Positions 43,211 to 44,207 of a stretch of DNA of 44,207 bases are shown piece after piece; position 1 is the stretch's first letter; each line of letters opens with the position of its first letter. Source of the stretch: Dehalococcoidia bacterium (GTDB taxonomy: Bacteria; Chloroflexota; Dehalococcoidia; Lucifugimonadales; SHYT01). A model generated the notes under the pieces. It was not told where the DNA came from. It saw only the letters and a list, made by a program, of their open reading frames with translations, and made no database searches. Where the stretch lies: contig SHYA01000008.1 of the NCBI GenBank assembly GCA_009693055.1, positions 40,965 through 85,171 on the forward strand. Direction: 5' to 3'. The position numbers were made by a program, and so were the translations under genes.

Positions 43211-43230
43211 CCACAGCCTTAAGGCTGTGG
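43211..43230. repeat. Short palindrome between rplE and rpsN
   Basis: A perfect 20-base palindrome, CCACAGCCTT/AAGGCTGTGG, followed by a second small hairpin (CCCGCAGGGCGGG). It lies in a 93-base gap in an otherwise compact operon. Confidence 0.7.
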
Positions 43231-43269
43231 CATAGTCCCCACCCCGCAGGGCGGGCTGGTTTTCACTGA

Positions 43270-44205
43270 CTACGCTGAAGCCCGCCGCGCGCCGTCTTGC
43301 GCGCCATCCCGTGCAAACGGCATGCCCATGAGCTCCAGCAGGCGAAACGCCTCGCGGTCCGTCTTGGCGCTCGTGATGATGTTCACCTGTAGGCCCCGCA
43401 TCCGGTCAACCTGGCCGTATTCAATCTCGGGGAAGATGATCTGCTCGCGGATGCCGAGCGCATAGTTGCCCCTCCCGTCAAAGGCGTCCCGAGAGGCGCC
43501 GCGGAAGTCGCGGATGCGCGGAAGGGACGCCAAGAGGAGCCGCTCCAGGAAGCTGTACATGCGATCGCCCCGCAGGGTGACGGACACGCCGACGGGCTGG
43601 CCTGCACGCAGCTTGAAGCCCGCGATGGCCTTCTTGGCGCCCCGGACCACCGGCTTTTGGCCGCTGATGGCGGCGAGGTCAGCCGAGGCGCGCTCCACAA
43701 TGTTGGGGTTGGCGCTGGTGGCGGTGACCTCTTTGCCAATGCCAATGTTCAGTACGACCTTCACGACCTTGGGCGCCTGCAGCGGGTTGGCGTAGCCGAA
43801 CTCCTGCCGGAGCGAGGGCGCAATCTGCTCGCGGTAGCGGGTGAGCAGCGTCGGCACCACGCGCTTGGCGGGAGGCGGGGGTGGCGCCGGGGCCTGTGCC
43901 GCACGGGCACCCTCGGGCCTGCCGCCCGGTCGCGGGCCACGCTGGCCGGACTGGGGCTGGCCGTCAGCGGGCTGCCGCTGCCCGCGCTGCGGTCGCTCAG
44001 CTCCCTCGGCGGGCGGCTGCCGCTGCCCGCGCTGCGGTCGCTCAGCTCCCTCGGCGGGCGGCTGCTGTTGGCCGCGCTGCGGTCGCTCAGCTCCCTCGGC
44101 GGGCGGCTGCTGTTGGCCGCGCTGCGGTCGCTCAGCTCCCTCGGCGGGCGGCTGCTGTTGGCCGCGCTGCGGTCGCTCAGCTCCCTCGGCGGGCGGCTGC
44201 TGTTG
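43270..44205 (-). CDS. rplE: Ribosomal protein L5 with a long in-frame repeat-bearing N-terminal part, open to the window edge
   Basis: The last 196 codons (43270-43860) are a normal L5, which binds 5S rRNA in the central protuberance: LLTRYREQIAPSLRQEFGYA, PKVVKVVLNIGIGKEV, KPVVRGAKKAIAGFKLRAGQ and DFRGASRDAFDGRGNYALGI. Upstream the same frame has no stop for 115 more codons to the window edge. These encode a linker rich in Pro, Ala and Gly ending PPPPPAKR, preceded by about five copies of EGAERPQRGQQQPPA. The only start codons near L5 are GTG 43860 and 43857, with no ribosome site before them. So L5 is probably translated as part of a longer protein, perhaps fused to L24, whose gene normally lies upstream. 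A separate L5 start cannot be excluded. Confidence 0.85.
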   Translation of the reverse strand, partial: QQQPPAEGAERPQRGQQQPPAEGAERPQRGQQQPPAEGAERPQRGQQQPPAEGAERPQRGQRQPPAEGAERPQRGQRQPADGQPQSGQRGPRPGGRPEGARAAQAPAPPPPPAKRVVPTLLTRYREQIAPSLRQEFGYANPLQAPKVVKVVLNIGIGKEVTATSANPNIVERASADLAAISGQKPVVRGAKKAIAGFKLRAGQPVGVSVTLRGDRMYSFLERLLLASLPRIRDFRGASRDAFDGRGNYALGIREQIIFPEIEYGQVDRMRGLQVNIITSAKTDREAFRLLELMGMPFARDGAQDGARRASA

Positions 44206-44207
44206 GC
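43977..44207. repeat. 45-base tandem repeat encoding a 15-residue unit
   Basis: The phrase CTCCCTCGGC recurs at 44001, 44046, 44091, 44136 and 44181, exactly 45 bases apart. The three units nearest the edge are identical; the two nearest L5 differ at a few bases (QRQ for QQQ). The array runs off the window, so the copy number is a minimum. Confidence 0.95.

Noticed and set aside
44001-44207. Possible CRISPR array because of regularly spaced repeats
   Set aside because: Units are contiguous, with no variable spacers, and read as one open frame of 15-residue repeats.

Overview
The window is a high-GC bacterial contig fragment of about 44 kb, cut inside a gene at both ends. The most likely source is a Chloroflexota bacterium of the Dehalococcoidia type. 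Reasons are the elongation factor of GreA type with an extra N-terminal domain, RNase Y, zinc forms of S4, S14 and L36, an archaeal/actinobacterial-style TrmI and an F420-type luciferase-like oxidoreductase. This placement is an inference from gene content, not a measured phylogeny.

Layout: (1) 1-1144, 3' part of tgt. (2) 1269-3377, an acquired GATC-type restriction-modification pair, both genes frameshifted. (3) 3433-7471, a zinc-ribbon membrane protein, a luciferase-like oxidoreductase, tsaD and a broken DUF2851 gene. (4) 7514-14114, rny, a YmdB-like phosphodiesterase, a PHP exonuclease, plsY, a GreA-like fusion and a cation exchanger. (5) 14547-20515, bioY, a broken aldehyde dehydrogenase, a SLOG-type protein coupled to enolase, and gap. 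(6) 20783-28999, pheA, a D-aminoacylase, a MidA-type methyltransferase, TM2, trmI, bcp, a HAD protein, a broken cupin and a broken AT-rich gene of defence type. (7) 29140-31485, ade and hpt for purine salvage. (8) 31731-44205, the minus-strand spc/alpha ribosomal cluster in the order rplE-rpsN-rpsH-rplF-rplR-rpsE-rpmD-rplO-secY-adk-map-infA-rpmJ-rpsM-rpsK-rpsD-rpoA-rplQ-truA-rplM-rpsI.

The most unusual features are these. The L5 reading frame continues upstream without a stop through more than 110 codons, including a perfect 15-residue tandem repeat, to the window edge. Six GATC sites are packed into 65 bp directly before the GATC-family endonuclease gene. A family of about 14 near-perfect palindromes falls into two subtypes that occur as inward-facing pairs between genes and sometimes contain the stop codon of the preceding gene. 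A separate MITE-like repeat supplies the enolase stop codon, and other palindromes are inserted in frame inside tgt and the methyltransferase. Frameshifts and in-frame TAG codons are confined almost entirely to accessory genes, while about 30 kb of core genes are intact.

No tRNA, rRNA, CRISPR array or intact insertion sequence was recognised.
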